From Glandiceps talaboti (Eukaryota > Hemichordata > Enteropneusta > Spengelidae): DNA of 64,000 bases. Shown here piece by piece: positions 37,149 to 61,600 of the stretch (its first letter is position 1; each line of letters opens with the position of its first letter). The notes under the pieces were generated by a model. The model did not search any database. It was given only the letters and a program-made list of their open reading frames with translations, and was not told where the DNA came from. Location: NCBI RefSeq assembly GCF_964340395.1, contig NC_135559.1, positions 3,616,001 through 3,680,000 on the forward strand. Reading direction: 5' to 3'. The position numbers were made by a program, and so were the translations under genes.

Positions 37149-40100
37149 GTATGTGTGTGTACATGTGTGTGTTTGCCTGTGTTTTTGTGTGTGTTTGTGT
37201 GTGTGTATCATGTATCTGTATGTCTGTGTGTGTACAGTTCCATTATTATGAGTGATACCACTCTACTCGGTCCACTGTTCTTCACTGTTCTTCACCTATG
37301 AATGCATGTTATCTAGAACACCTAAATAAAATTTTACTCTTTGGATTCAAATTAATAACCAAAGTATTTATACAAGAGTCAACAATTTTTTTGTCATTCT
37401 TGATCTTGACAGGCTGCTGTAGAGTTTGTTAAACTGACACATTGCTCTAGGGGTGTTGATTCATTTGTTGATTTATATGCAAGAACTCTCCACGCAGTAT
37501 TAAATGGTGCAAACTTAAAGGATAAAGTAGAAGAAGTCTTACAATCACCAATACTAGGAGGCAAAAGTACATTAAGGACAATATCAAAGTATTCTGAACT
37601 AGCAAGGACGTAAGTATAGAATCAACCATCTAATGAATTTTAAAACTTGCAGTGAATGTCTACTCTAATCATTGCTATATTTTTACTAGTTACACAGTCA
37701 CTTTCTTAGTGAAATACTCAAATAGTCTCAAATAGTTCATAAATAATGGCATCCATATGTAGTCAGGTCAGCTTTTGTCTTTTTAGTATATTTTGTCTGT
37801 TATGTATCGTTTTTCATCACTCTTTTAATACTTTGTGTGATATTTTATATGTGAGGACCACAATGAAAATAAGTTGTTAAAATTTGTTTGTGTCATCCTT
37901 GGCAAAGATATTCAGTGATGTATCTGTTTTGTCTTTCATGCAAATGTGATATCTGCCGTATTATATATCCGTTTTAGTTTGTTGTTTTCCGAATACTCTT
38001 TTGCCAAATAAAATCAATCAATCACTATTTTTCACCAGATATGAGAAAACTTCTGAGACCAGACTGCAAGTGTATCAACAGGCAGTAGGCCAGCTTGGTT
38101 TAGCATGTTATATGCGTGGGGCTTTCACATCTATGTTTTTCCTGGTGTATGAATTCCACAATGATTTTGAAGGAGGAGTTCTTACAAATGCAAACTGTGG
38201 GGGTGAGTTTTCTTCTGTACAGTCAAATCAGAAGTTATTTACTTTAGAAAGAAAGGCATTGTAGATAGTAGTTCTTAACTCAATACTGACATAATAGAGT
38301 ATGCTACTAAGTGCAAATTTTTGTATTGTTATGGATGAATTTCTTGACTTTTCCGTTACCGCCAAAGTACTTGCTGAGTCTGCTGGTAGAGCTTTAGGTG
38401 GGGTCTGTTCCAAATTCAAGTCAAAATATTGGTTTTAGTATGTTTATGAAAGTGTTCAATGCTTCTGTAGTTCCAATCTTGAATATTGCTCTACTATTTG
38501 GGTTTCTAAAACTTCTTGTCATGTGACTTGATTCAGAACTGAGCAACGCGGTTTATTTAGGTGTAAATGAATGCACAAAACCTCATTATCCTCGAGACCT
38601 GAGATTTCTCATCAAATGCGAGAAATTCAACATCGGCAAGTTTGATAGAATAAAAAGCATGTCATGCATCGTGCATGGCACATTGCTACTCGATAGCTCA
38701 AGAAAAATGCATTCCATTCACTCCAACTCGTCTTTGTTGAAACGAAGATATGACGCATTGAACGAAACACACATTTTCAGAGTAAGGCCCTCAAATGATC
38801 AGCTCATTGTGTACTCTTCGTGAGTTTTTGTCGACAAATGTCAAATGGTGTTTATTTGCGAAACCGATCTGAAGTTCTGTAGAACAGTATGATGATGTCA
38901 GAACAACTAACCCTCTTCTACTAGACTTAGTCAAGAAACGATCATCACTTGATTAGATTCAATGAAGCGAATGTCCCGAAATAACAAGTAGACGTTAAAT
39001 AGAGTGTTTTCAACAAAGACAATAATGTCTTGCCCATGGAGTTTAAACTTGCCGCCAACATCAAAAGGTAGTGATACCATCAGTTCTGTTGTAAATTATG
39101 TTTTTTGTAATGTTTGTCAGCAATTTGATAATAAAGTGTAGGACATCGTGAGTACGAGTACTATAGTTCTAGTTATAATTTATTCTGTTTCCGTAGAAAC
39201 CAAATCATCTGATCAATTTCAAAGCCACGACTTGTACGTCGGTCTAGTAAATTGATGATCAATTTTCTGGACCAACTTAGAGGCTTTGAAGCAAGTAATC
39301 GACCATTTGAACTAAGCATAATCCTACCCTATCGCAAGTACAGGACTCATAGATATACCAATGATGAACTTTCATAGTAAATGTATAGTGTAGTATTTTA
39401 TGTGACATGAAACAAAATGTGACACCAGCGTACAATGATGTATAATGAATACCAAACGATGTATTTTTATTGACTAAATTAATTAACTGCTGTCATCGTT
39501 AATTACATTTTTGAATTAAATCCTGGCACCATTTATAACTGCAATCTAATATGTGATAAAACTTTAACTAAATATTGCGTTGACATTGTTTGCAGGTAAA
39601 TTTCAAAGTCACGATGCACACTGTGCATGCCAAAAAAGTTTTTGTATTTCTACCCCTGCTCTAGGCTAATTCAGTTTCAACTAGTAGAATAGAAATTAAC
39701 ACTTTACTCCATTTTAGTAAAATTACTTTATTGGAATCTAGATTTTAAAGCAAATATGTAGCTTTCGTCCGACTCACTCGGTTGTCATCAGTGTAACGAT
39801 GTTATGCCATGAGGTCAGGTGACCTCCAAGTGGACTATTGTAAATAGGTGGGAGATGGTATCCACAGTCACAGTTGAGGGATGGTTGGTGTTATCCCACC
39901 TAGGTGATTTCTCTAGGAGGTCACCTGACCAAACGGCATAACATCATTACGCTGATGATGTGAGAGATTCAGATGAAAGCTATGTAGTCGCTTCAGCAAC
40001 TATATTCCATTAAGGTAACTTTGCCATTTCAGTCTCAACACTTTCTGAACATAAACTCTTTCATTCATACAGGTGAAGCCTGTGGTAGAGGTGGCCCATT

Positions 40101-40206
40101 AGGAGCCTTACTGGGAGCTGCAGCCATGAACCAAGGCAGAGAAATTCCTCAAAGGTTACAAGATGGTTTGAAAAATTTGGAAGCAGGCTTACATAGCGGC
40201 CTGTGA
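32922..40206 (+). CDS. membrane-anchored ADP-ribosylglycohydrolase-family protein, complete, eight exons
   Basis: Member of the ADP-ribosylglycohydrolase/crystallin J1 fold, whose characterised enzymes remove ADP-ribose using two Mg ions; this subgroup's substrate is unknown. Exons: 32922-33100, 33815-34020, 34723-34839, 36007-36208, 36580-36760, 37413-37609, 38039-38202, 40073-40206; all phases agree, giving 459 residues. Family landmarks: [68 protein letters not shown]. The first exon encodes a hydrophobic segment (about residues 10-27, [15 protein letters not shown]) and a polar linker, predicting a type II membrane protein or secreted form with a signal anchor. An internal ATG at 33834 ([10 protein letters not shown]) would give a soluble form lacking it. 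In the last motif, relatives usually have GGD; here it reads GGE. Donor of the second exon is embedded in a minisatellite. Confidence 0.88.
33995..34372 (+). repeat. ~50-bp minisatellite spanning a splice donor
   Basis: Seven to eight units of about 50 bp carry TACTTACTATATCNGCACAAG/GTGAGTATCACCATGG. The first unit contains the true exon end (34020) and donor of the glycohydrolase gene. Donor-like GTGAGT recurs at 34071, 34121 and near 34316; it is altered in other units. Confidence 0.9.
34548..34700 (+). repeat. 31-bp minisatellite in intron 2 of the glycohydrolase gene
   Basis: About five units of TTTTGATGTTTTTAGTTTCA plus ATTGCCTCA. Each contains a pyrimidine-rich acceptor-like TTTTTAG. 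The real acceptor is just downstream at 34721-34722. Confidence 0.85.
35163..35448. repeat. (ATTC)n/(TTCA)n degenerate microsatellite
   Basis: CATTCATT-type repeats in two blocks (35163-35300 and 35385-35448) flank unique sequence, in intron 3 of the glycohydrolase gene. Confidence 0.9.
36957..37235. repeat. (GTCT)n/(GT)n degenerate microsatellite
   Basis: GTCT and GT blocks with many interruptions, in intron 5 of the glycohydrolase gene; overlapping open frames are artefacts. Confidence 0.9.
38300..39060 (+). mobile_element. LINE (non-LTR retrotransposon) remnant
   Basis: The plus strand reads [20 protein letters not shown] and [14 protein letters not shown], then [10 protein letters not shown], matching the region just after the reverse-transcriptase core of several non-LTR LINEs ([13 protein letters not shown]... 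followed by LNYG.GVWG). Stop codons and frameshifts break the frame several times: the first stop follows KSKYWF and others follow through the GVNEC-like segment. Neither endonuclease nor 3' tail was identified; clade not assigned. It lies in the last intron of the glycohydrolase gene. Confidence 0.7.
39767..39996. mobile_element. foldback MITE, ~230 bp
   Basis: TAGCTTTCGTCCGACTCACT at the left is matched, inverted, by the GATTCAGATGAAAGCTA end at the right. The arms continue through CATCAGTGTAACGATGTTAT and through GGTCAGGTGACCTCC, itself palindromic. Confidence 0.75.
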
Positions 40207-41311
40207 AATCATGGTCCTACAGACAACTTTAATAGTCACTCTGTACTCACAATCATTGTCAGTGTAAAATCATAAAGGACAACACATGAACACATGCTAT
40301 CTGTTTCAGTATTACGTAGCATATTTTTTACTAGTTTTTAACATTTACATAGGAAGGCTAGCATTTCATAAAATTGCCTCATCTACATTATACAGATAGA
40401 AACTAGTACATAATGGGGGGGGGGTGTAAATTGAGTAACACAAGAAGACACAGAAAAGCATTTGTAAATAATACTACATAAGGTTAATAGAATTGTCCCA
40501 TGAGTGAAACACCAAGCCAACATCATTTCTACTGTCTTTCCAATTACTTATTTCAAGAAATAAATCAGGTATTCCTCAGGTGTTGAAATATTTTCTGAGT
40601 GATAGCTAGTGAGTGAAACTGAGAGCATTATAAATACGTTTATTCTGCATGGTTGTCTGCTTCCATATATAAATATTCCATATATATTGATGTACGTTTG
40701 CGAGAGGCCAAGATTTCTTGATCTATCAAATGTATCATTTTCCCTGTGATTTTCCGGTCTAATTCCCATTCAATACTATTCCCTCCATACTATTCCCACA
40801 TTGCAATCCTTTTACAATATATGCATTTCCTGTATGTCGATATGTAATGAATAACCCTCTGAGAAATCTCAAAAATTTAGTAAAACAGATGTTGCTTACT
40901 GGATAAACAAGATTTAAGAATAAACATTCTCTATTGTTGGGTGATGTACAAAAACCATCATTTTATTTCCTAGATACTAACAAACAAGATGAATAACACA
41001 GCATGAAAGATATGACATAACATCCACCAACTTTATTTTTTTCAATATTTAAAAAGAAAGAAAAAAACGGTGTTAATGAGTGACATTCAAATTGTTTTGA
41101 TTATGGGAAAATGATATGAAATTATATATATAGCCATATTTTCTTTCCATGGGAAAATAACTATTGTAAATTAGAACAATCTGTGAGAGTTCTTAGAAAA
41201 CTACTTTGGAAAGATCTGTGAGAGTTCCCCACACATATGAAAGGACAGGATTGTTGAAGATTTGGCACAACTTGGTTTAACTAAATAATTTATACGTGTA
41301 CAGACTGATAA
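40207..41311. other. intergenic between convergent genes
   Basis: 3' flanks of the glycohydrolase gene (+) and the EGFR-like gene (-). An AATAAA at about 40560 could serve the glycohydrolase transcript. I specifically looked here on the minus strand for a transmembrane or kinase exon of the EGFR-like gene and saw none. Confidence 0.5.
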
Positions 41312-41559
41312 TAGGGAACTTGCAACCCAGACTGAGCATGCTCAGACACATAGGACTATGGGATTACCTGTGGTTATCGTAGTACCTAATCTGGAGCTAC
41401 TGATAAAATAAACCTCTCACAATTGTCAGGGTGACTATGAATTGATTATTTATGGTTAAAAACAATGTAACATTATTGTTTACAATATTATTTGATTAGT
41501 ATTTATTATCACATTTCCCATGATGCAACATTCAACATGGAGGGTTTGCAAGTTCCCTA
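41312..41559. mobile_element. MITE family A copy 3
   Basis: TAGGGAACTTGCAACC at the left and the inverted GGGTTTGCAAGTTCCCTA at the right, with the full 248-bp body. It lies just beyond the poly(A) signal of the EGFR-like gene. Confidence 0.9.
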
Positions 41560-41588
41560 TTGCCATCATCATTATCACCAGCAACGCT

Positions 41589-41594
41589 TTTATT
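41589..41594 (-). terminator. poly(A) signal AATAAA of the EGFR-like gene
   Basis: On the minus strand, AATAAA occurs 78 nt after the TGA stop of the EGFR-like gene, supporting the last exon as a true 3' terminal exon. Confidence 0.65.
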
Positions 41595-41671
41595 TCACTG
41601 TGTGACATTTTGACGTTGAAATATCATTGTCTGTTTTACAAGGACAGTGATGTATAATCGAGAATAGCATA

Positions 41672-53906
<12,235 letters not shown>

Positions 53907-54151
53907 ATTACAGACCTTTTCACAGAGCATATGTATGTGTACTACATAAACAGCAGTGAGCCTTATTCGACAAACTCGGGGGATATTTGTTTTTCTTATG
54001 ATCAACTGAATTGTTTGCACGATTTATCTGATAAGCTACAGTAGTGTCGTTAATGGCAACCTATATATTTGAGTTTGGCATTAGTAGTTTCTAACAGTAC
54101 AAGAACCAGAGTTTAATCATTTACCAATTACATACCTACAAGCGACCGTTG
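53907..54151. promoter_or_regulatory. 5' UTR and presumed promoter region of the EGFR-like gene
   Basis: Immediately upstream of the signal-peptide exon on the minus strand. No TATA box at a convincing distance and no repeat was recognised. Assignment rests on position only, and a non-coding first exon further upstream is possible. Confidence 0.3.
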
Positions 54152-54697
54152 TTAAGGCTGGGATCAGAATTTACAGGGGGCTGGGAGAAATTATATTGGT
54201 GAAAAAAAATTCGCAACCCCCTCCGAAATGAACCCAAGCATTTTCTTAGCCCCCTCCCGGCCACACATATTTTAGTGTGTAATTATAGAGTAACCCCCCC
54301 CCCCCCTCCACTTCAGAGGTGGAAATCAACTTCAGCGTCCATACATAATAAGAGATTTCTTTACAAATATATTTGGTCATTGCGAAAAAGGTCTCACATT
54401 GGGCTGTATCCTATACTTGGAGATACTAAGCTAGCAGGATTTTCTCTTTCAATCTTGATTCTGGGCAGAAAAAGCATCCCCCATGATAGTTAGTGGGGAG
54501 GGTGTGGGAGGGAGTGTGAAAATAAGACGCTCCCGGGGTTTAATTTAATTCAAATTATGAGCAAAATATTTTGGAGCCCCTGTCAGACTATCAACATTCT
54601 CATCCCCCTTGAAACCTCAATTTTTTCATGGACCCCAATTTCTCCCAGCCGCCCCCCCCCCCCCGCCCCCCACCATAAATTCTGAACCCGGCCTAAT
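54152..54697. mobile_element. G/C-rich MITE family D, near-full copy
   Basis: The left end TAAGGCTGGGATCAGAATTT and right end AAATTCTGAACCCGGCCTAA are inverted copies. Arms contain CTGGGAGAAATT/AATTTCTCCCAG and runs of C. About 545 bp, non-coding. Related fragment at 25636-25850. Confidence 0.7.
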
Positions 54698-56045
54698 GCG
54701 CCATGTTTAGAACAATGTGTTTCTTTATAATAACTTGTTCTAGCGATATAAGTGGGCGTTTGAATGAAAAAATGATAGTTATTTATAATAATATTATATT
54801 AATATTTTTAATAAAAAAGGAGCTGTATGTTTCCTAGTTGAAAAAACAATGTGAAACAACATGTACCAAATCCTTGTTTGTAACGCAATAAATGGCAACA
54901 AATTATCAAAAATGGTGTAACTGTAAAGTGTTTGTTATTGTACGTACAATAACAATCTGTCAAGACACTTTCTAACTTTTTACAATTTATTAAGTTACAA
55001 ACACTGACTTGGAATATGCCGTTTCACAATGTTTTTTTCAACTAAGAAAACACAGTTCAGGTTGGTTTTTTTTACTTGCTTGACGTATATGGATTCAATA
55101 GCTAAACAAGTGGGGACCGTCTTTAGAAGGTCATGGCAGGAGATTAACTTGAAGCAGTCACTTTCCATAGGCACATTACACTCAATATTGTGTTGATTTT
55201 CTGAAGTCACATACATGTAAATGCTACCAACGACAATCTTCAACCCTAGGGTCCGTGGCTTCTATTTGAAAATTGTCCCTTTAGTTTGTTTTTGTCCCAA
55301 ATTTTCCGAACTCATTTTGAAACATCTTCGGGGGAAATCTTGACTACAATTCTGGCGCTGTAATACTTGGAGCGAAGTCAAATTATGTAGCAAACTGCGA
55401 TTTCTGTGAAATAGTTATTCTTGTCCCCTTGGACTATGGCTGCCAACTATGTCAGGACATGAGTGGACAATTAGGTATGCAAATTAAACGAACTGATCAT
55501 AAAGTTCGATAAGGTCTTATTTTCACAAAAGCCATGCGTGCGTTGCTCAGCGCAAAATTTCTTTTCCTCCATGCATTCATATGACAGTGTTGTCAACCAT
55601 ATTTCAATCCCGAATCTGCTACATATATGCAGGACAGATTCAAAAGTTCAACACACTTTTCAGACGGAATCAGTACTATGACAATTGCATTTTGGAATAC
55701 TTGAATTTATTTTGAACTTCCAAAGAAAAAAAGGTAAACGTCACAGTATAAAACAAACAAAATCACCTCTCAACATTTCGAAATCTTCGTTTTACGAAGA
55801 AATTTCTTAAAAGAAGATAAGATAAAGAATCCTATTAAGTCAAGCGAATGAAATTTTCGCTACAATATAAAAAAATCATAGTTTTATTAAGGCTGAGGGT
55901 TGCACACAAAATGTTTTCTCAGTGACGTGAACATTCTGCAATTAATCTGTGGATGTAAACTATGAGTTGTTATTACATTCTCATTTTTTTGTAATGAACC
56001 GTTTTTTTTCCTTCCTTTTGACGACCAGGATCATATAGGTGTAAA
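54698..56045. other. intergenic between EGFR-like and LIMP-2-like genes
   Basis: AT-rich. No conserved coding sequence, RNA gene or repeat family was recognised on either strand. Confidence 0.4.
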
Positions 56046-56298
56046 TAGGGAACTTGCAATCCATACTGAGCTTGCTCAGACGCAAAGGACTATGGGATTA
56101 TGTGTGGTTATTGCAATACCTAATCAGGAGCTACCGATGAAATAAACCTCCCACAATGCAATGGACAGGGTGACTATGAATTGATCATTTGTGGTTAAAA
56201 ACAATGTAACATTATTGTTTACAATACTATTTGATTAGTATTTATTATCATATTTCCCATGATGCAACATTCAACATGGCGGGTTTGCAAGTTCCCTA
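56046..56298. mobile_element. MITE family A copy 4
   Basis: TAGGGAACTTGCAATCC to GGGTTTGCAAGTTCCCTA, 253 bp, same orientation as the 41312 copy. It begins 41 bp past the stop codon of the LIMP-2-like gene, so it must form most of that gene's 3' UTR unless the transcript ends at once. Confidence 0.9.
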
Positions 56299-56338
56299 TT
56301 GTTAGCAACTTTGTAAATGTCCTCTCGGTAATACGAAA

Positions 56339-57198
56339 CTATGCTAAAAGCGGTTTTCCTTCCAAGTCTTCATCTTTATTTTGGATGCTTGGTTCTTTAC
56401 GCAAAACCTGAAGGAAAGAGAAAAAACAAACAAACCACCAGATAATTTTGTCCCCAAGTTCAACACTTTGTTCCAAACATAAACATGGACATGAATATTT
56501 TACCTGATATTTTCGACTGTACACTTCAGTCTTTGTCAACAGATTTTTATATCAATTACAGCTAAGAAGGCTAAGAGCCTATGAGGTGATTGAGAGTCAA
56601 ATACCAAAAATGCAACAGTCAAATGTTCAATGTACGGTACATATCTGTACCGTACATGTGACCTATTTTCCTTTAGTTTTTATGCTTTACTTTGGGGGGG
56701 GGGCTGGGTAGATTAGGCTGATCCTCAGACCACAATTCTCTATAGTGGTCTGAGGCTGGTCCTAACGGGGTTACCTTTTTATCGATGTGTATTTTATAGC
56801 ATTTTGATAATGAATATCGTTATTATTATTATATAAAAAGATGGCCACCATTCGGCCAAATGTGACTGTGTCACAAAAAAAGACGCCTATCTTCCACAGT
56901 GTCTCACAATTGTACCATGGCGAAGTATATATACGCATATCGAACCAATTGCAAGGCACAATATCACCCACGTGCGTAATGATCTACCACATTGAACTAT
57001 GATAGTTTTAGTTTGCGTCTAACTTGATCAACTGCAAGTGCGTTTAGTAACACCCGTGAATGTTTAACCATTAACCATTAATGTAAGGGGTCAGACTTGA
57101 TTAGCAAAGCTATTTTCTGACTCCATTGCCTGTATAAATTGTGTATATATATATTTTTTTCCAAGTGATCTGTAATTATTACTTGTACAGGTAATAAA

Positions 57199-57233
<35 letters not shown>

Positions 57234-58652
57234 CTGAGAGCTGGCTGTACACATTAATAGTTAGTGATCATGTGATCATGGGGTCGTGTAAACAAATGAA
57301 TCGATGTTAATACTCCACGGATCAATACCATAGGACAAATTCATTTCAAAGCATGCGTGACAAGTAGGTTTTTGGGCAATGTCAAATTGGAAACAATGGT
57401 ACAAGAAGATACATAGAAACTACTTACAATACAAGGAGGAAAACTTTATAAATCGTGTCGCTCCGCCCTCAACGGTCGTGAAAGATGTTAACCGATGCGC
57501 GAGGGCGCCTTGGCGCTGCTTACCCTTTTTACAGACTAATGATAAGCAGGGTGAACATCAAAGGCCAAGTCTTGTTAAAACCTCTAATAGAGAATAATGT
57601 GAATGTGTTTGGTACCTTTGTTTTACGTTGTTTGCTGGCCAATTCAAGCGCTGCAATGGCACATAGTATAATACCAACCCCAATGAAGACGTATCTCAGA
57701 ACATCACAGATGGCTTTAGGCAGAACAAACCCCTTGTTATAAATGGAGACGATCTCATCTGTGACTTCGACTTTCTGTAAAAGAAAAAAATGACAAATTT
57801 CAGAGAAGTACACTGACAGGCTTTCCGTCATACACTGAGAAATTCGACGTTGTGGGCGCTCTTCTTTTAATCGCTCGCTATTTCGGAATCGTGGATAAAA
57901 GTATAAACGCTGTACACAGACTTGTTGTCGCATGGGGGCGTAATTCACCTGGTATCAACATCGATGTTCTACTGCGTCTAAAGCTATTTGGATTGCTTAT
58001 CGTCAGATCAAAACATTAAAATATTAATATAAACCATGTAAAAAGAAGACACGTAACCAATTAATGTAACCAATTGTAAACAATGTTCACCCCTCTCGTC
58101 TTAGCTCAGAATTTGATCTTTATATCTTACAACAAATTATTAGACACGTTCGTTGTTCTTCATCGTTATACTTCTTCATTTCATAATGTTGACAAACCAA
58201 CACAACGTCTGAATCAATCACAACATAAATAAATACCACGTTGCCCCTGACAACCGGTCTGTGTAACCTGGTATTTCGTATCAGTGGGAAATTGTTGCCT
58301 TTACTTATTTTCTTCTCAACTATAATGCAACACAAATATATCCAGATCAATTTTATTTAATAGTGAAATGACTAGTTTAAGGCCAAAATGTTGTTTCTGG
58401 TCTGTTCTACGCAGCCATGAAGGGGTGACGTGTATTTTGTGATTTGTTTTACTGAAAATGAACGGTTTGCAAGATTGGCTTTATTTGTTTCTGGCCTTAG
58501 GAGTACTTTACTACCAAAACTGAAAGACGTATAGTTTCAATGATTACATCTCACACAACGAATTACACAAACAAAATACAGGCACTGATAGTCAATCTGA
58601 AATTGCAATAGAGGAAATTGACTATTTGATTGGACAGAATGTGCCACTGATT

Positions 58653-58698
<46 letters not shown>

Positions 58699-61600
58699 AA
58701 ATGTTACATTTTATCTCACTGTGAACACAAATTACCAGTTTGTGTTTGAATGTTAAAGAATTGATGAGCAAGAAAATCAAAACACTGAAAATGTGAAATA
58801 AAAAATCCTCGAAGGGACTGGTTGCCAGTTACGGTCCAGTGTCGGATTAAAAATTAATTAAAATTATCTTGCCTGTTCAAACCAAAGAACTGGAAAATAG
58901 ACGCTTTCGATATCTCCCATTTGCCTACACGAAATGAAAACAAGAAGATAGATATTATCGTACAAAGTGACGAAACAATGGGTAGATATTTAATAGCAAT
59001 TCACCGACAACAGCCGATGCAAGCTCAGGCGACCAAACAATGACTTTGCGGAATTATTAACATTTTCAAGGCACGTACTATCAGTTAGATTGTTGTGATC
59101 GCACTCATTGGCTACTAATAACAATACTCTAGCTACAGCCACTATTGTGTAGTATGACCATGGTCAGTGACTGCTTAAATTCCTGACGTGAGTTCGTTGA
59201 ACTTAATGTGGATTTGAAATTTTTTGGGGTCAACAGCCTTGGGTTGATAAATGAGAAACCTTCGACTACGAAAATACGTTTATATAGATATCTCTTGTAA
59301 CAAATCAGTATTTGCGCACGACTGTACTTTGCCCAACATTGTCTTTGGTGCTACGCTATCTGACACTGTCATGCAGGTCTTTTTATTCTGGCGAAGGACA
59401 TTGTATACAGAGCCAGATGGCCAAGTCTCCGGTGTAAAACAATGACGAATATATCTTTACGTATATGTTTGTTCCCGATTTGTTCCTTTAGTATAATGGC
59501 ATATGCAGACGAATGTTATTCAACCTACTTGATGTAGTCAGACTTTTCGGCAAATATATTTATTTGTAGTCGCTCAGCAAAACGCCATGGTATTCCCATT
59601 AGCTGTCAAAAAAAAATATCACTGTATTAAAGATTAAGACTGTAGGATACGACGAAAGCACGCCCTCATCCCCTCTGTGAAAAGGGGTGAGAAGAGCGCC
59701 AACAACGGCTGATCTTTCAGGCTCTGTAAGCTCAAGGCACTTCGCATGAGAATGCGCGGTGTCTAGTTATTTCGATACCATTTTACTATCCAAATATATT
59801 GTCTTGGCAATTTAAAAACCACCATACCATGCCCATCCATGTATATTGTTTTGGTAATTAATGATATTTGTTTTAAAATCATTATTTGAGTAACAATAGA
59901 AGAACAGCAAATATCTGCAAGATTTCTATTGTTCAGTTATTAATGAAAACCTATGACGAATATGTTAATTGTGATAAAAATCGCTTACTGGTTCAACATC
60001 CATATAGTTTTCGTGTAATTCTCGATTAGGTTTTAAACCACCAATAGCCTTAGCTAGCATAGGATCACCATCATAGAAGTGTGGATTGGATAATTGCATT
60101 GGTGCACCTGTAGTAATAAGAATGATCACAAGACACAAATAAAGGCACAAATAAAGGCATGGGATATTGTTTGATAAATCACAATCCTTAACCGTAGTTT
60201 TATTTGCTAATATTATAATGTTATCGCAAATCTATCTAAATGATCGGCTGAAGGTAATACATAGAAACAGGTAATCATATTATACAAAGACAATAATGGT
60301 GGATAATGGTCTGAAAAAAGCATGAATACTTTGAAGATGTACGTGCCTACCTGATCGACATGTTCCAATATCTTGTAACCCGGATGGGAGACATTTTGGC
60401 TTACAAAAGCCTTGATTGGGTGGAAACTCTGTTCCATTCGCATATGCATATTTTGCAAGAGGAAAGTGCCACAGTGTAACATCTCTGTAAAGAACCTCAC
60501 TTTCAAATACGTAGGGCATCGACCTACAGGAATGTTGAGAAATGATAATTGAAAGATATATATATCATCAGATACGACTGGGTTGCGTGATGGGAGTGTG
60601 AACGAACGAGCGAGCGAGAGTGTGTGTGTGGGGTGGGGTGGGGTGGGGGTGCGGGGTGAATAATGAAGAATAGACGTATTACCGCCCCGGTAGCTGTATC
60701 AGGAATTTTTTTTTTCATAAATTCCGTTCTTTGATTTTTTTTCGTTGGAGCGTCATGTAGACATCAGAATCACGTAAATCTAAAATTTGTTGACAAACTA
60801 CGAAATGATACGTACGGTTTGCACACCTGATCATCAACAACTTAAGACCGTTTAAACTATAGAAAGTTAACCATTCACAGCAAGGATTTGGTGCATGTCT
60901 TTTCAAAAGCAACGAAAAAAAAAACAGCGACAAGTTATGGCTCCTGGGGTTGTAAGTAGGTGGGGCCGGGTAGTGATGGAGCACGAGATAGAAAAAAAAG
61001 TGCATCACTGAAGAAATAACCAACAAAAGAAATACGACAGAGATTAACTAGACTAATGAAAAAAAAACAACAGAAAAGGAAGAGTTCGTCTAAAAGTTTG
61101 CTCACCTACACATATCCGGTGTGAACATATACTTGATTTCATCCTTTCGAGCAAATGGATGATACATCGATCCATCTGAAAGGAAATATATCGAAATATA
61201 TCAACACAGAGAATGATGGTCTAATATTGATGTATAGAGCTCTAGAGATGGTTTGGAATAGTGAGGTCTATAGTGCAAGCCCTCTAAGACTTCACATATA
61301 TAGACCACAAATTTTGACAACAGACAGTATGTAAGACACTTTTCATGATGTCATCAGAGTCGATATCATGAAGTTTTCGATGACCCCAAAAATAGCGATT
61401 ACCAAAAACTTCTAGACACATAGCTGACCACCATGTTCATGAAGTAATGTTACTCTATATATGTGTTCTTCTTCGCACGCGCACGGGCACGGGCACGCGC
61501 ACGCACACTTTATGAGCAGTTGCTATAGTTACTGACCTGTGCCATTAATCATATTGGCCTCTTCGGAATCCCAATAATTGAGTTTCTTTTTTCCAGCCCA

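Noticed and set aside
40207-41671. Hidden transmembrane or kinase exon of the EGFR-like gene
   Set aside because: Searched by eye on the minus strand for a hydrophobic helix and for kinase motifs such as GxGxxG, HRDLAARN and DFGLA; none found.
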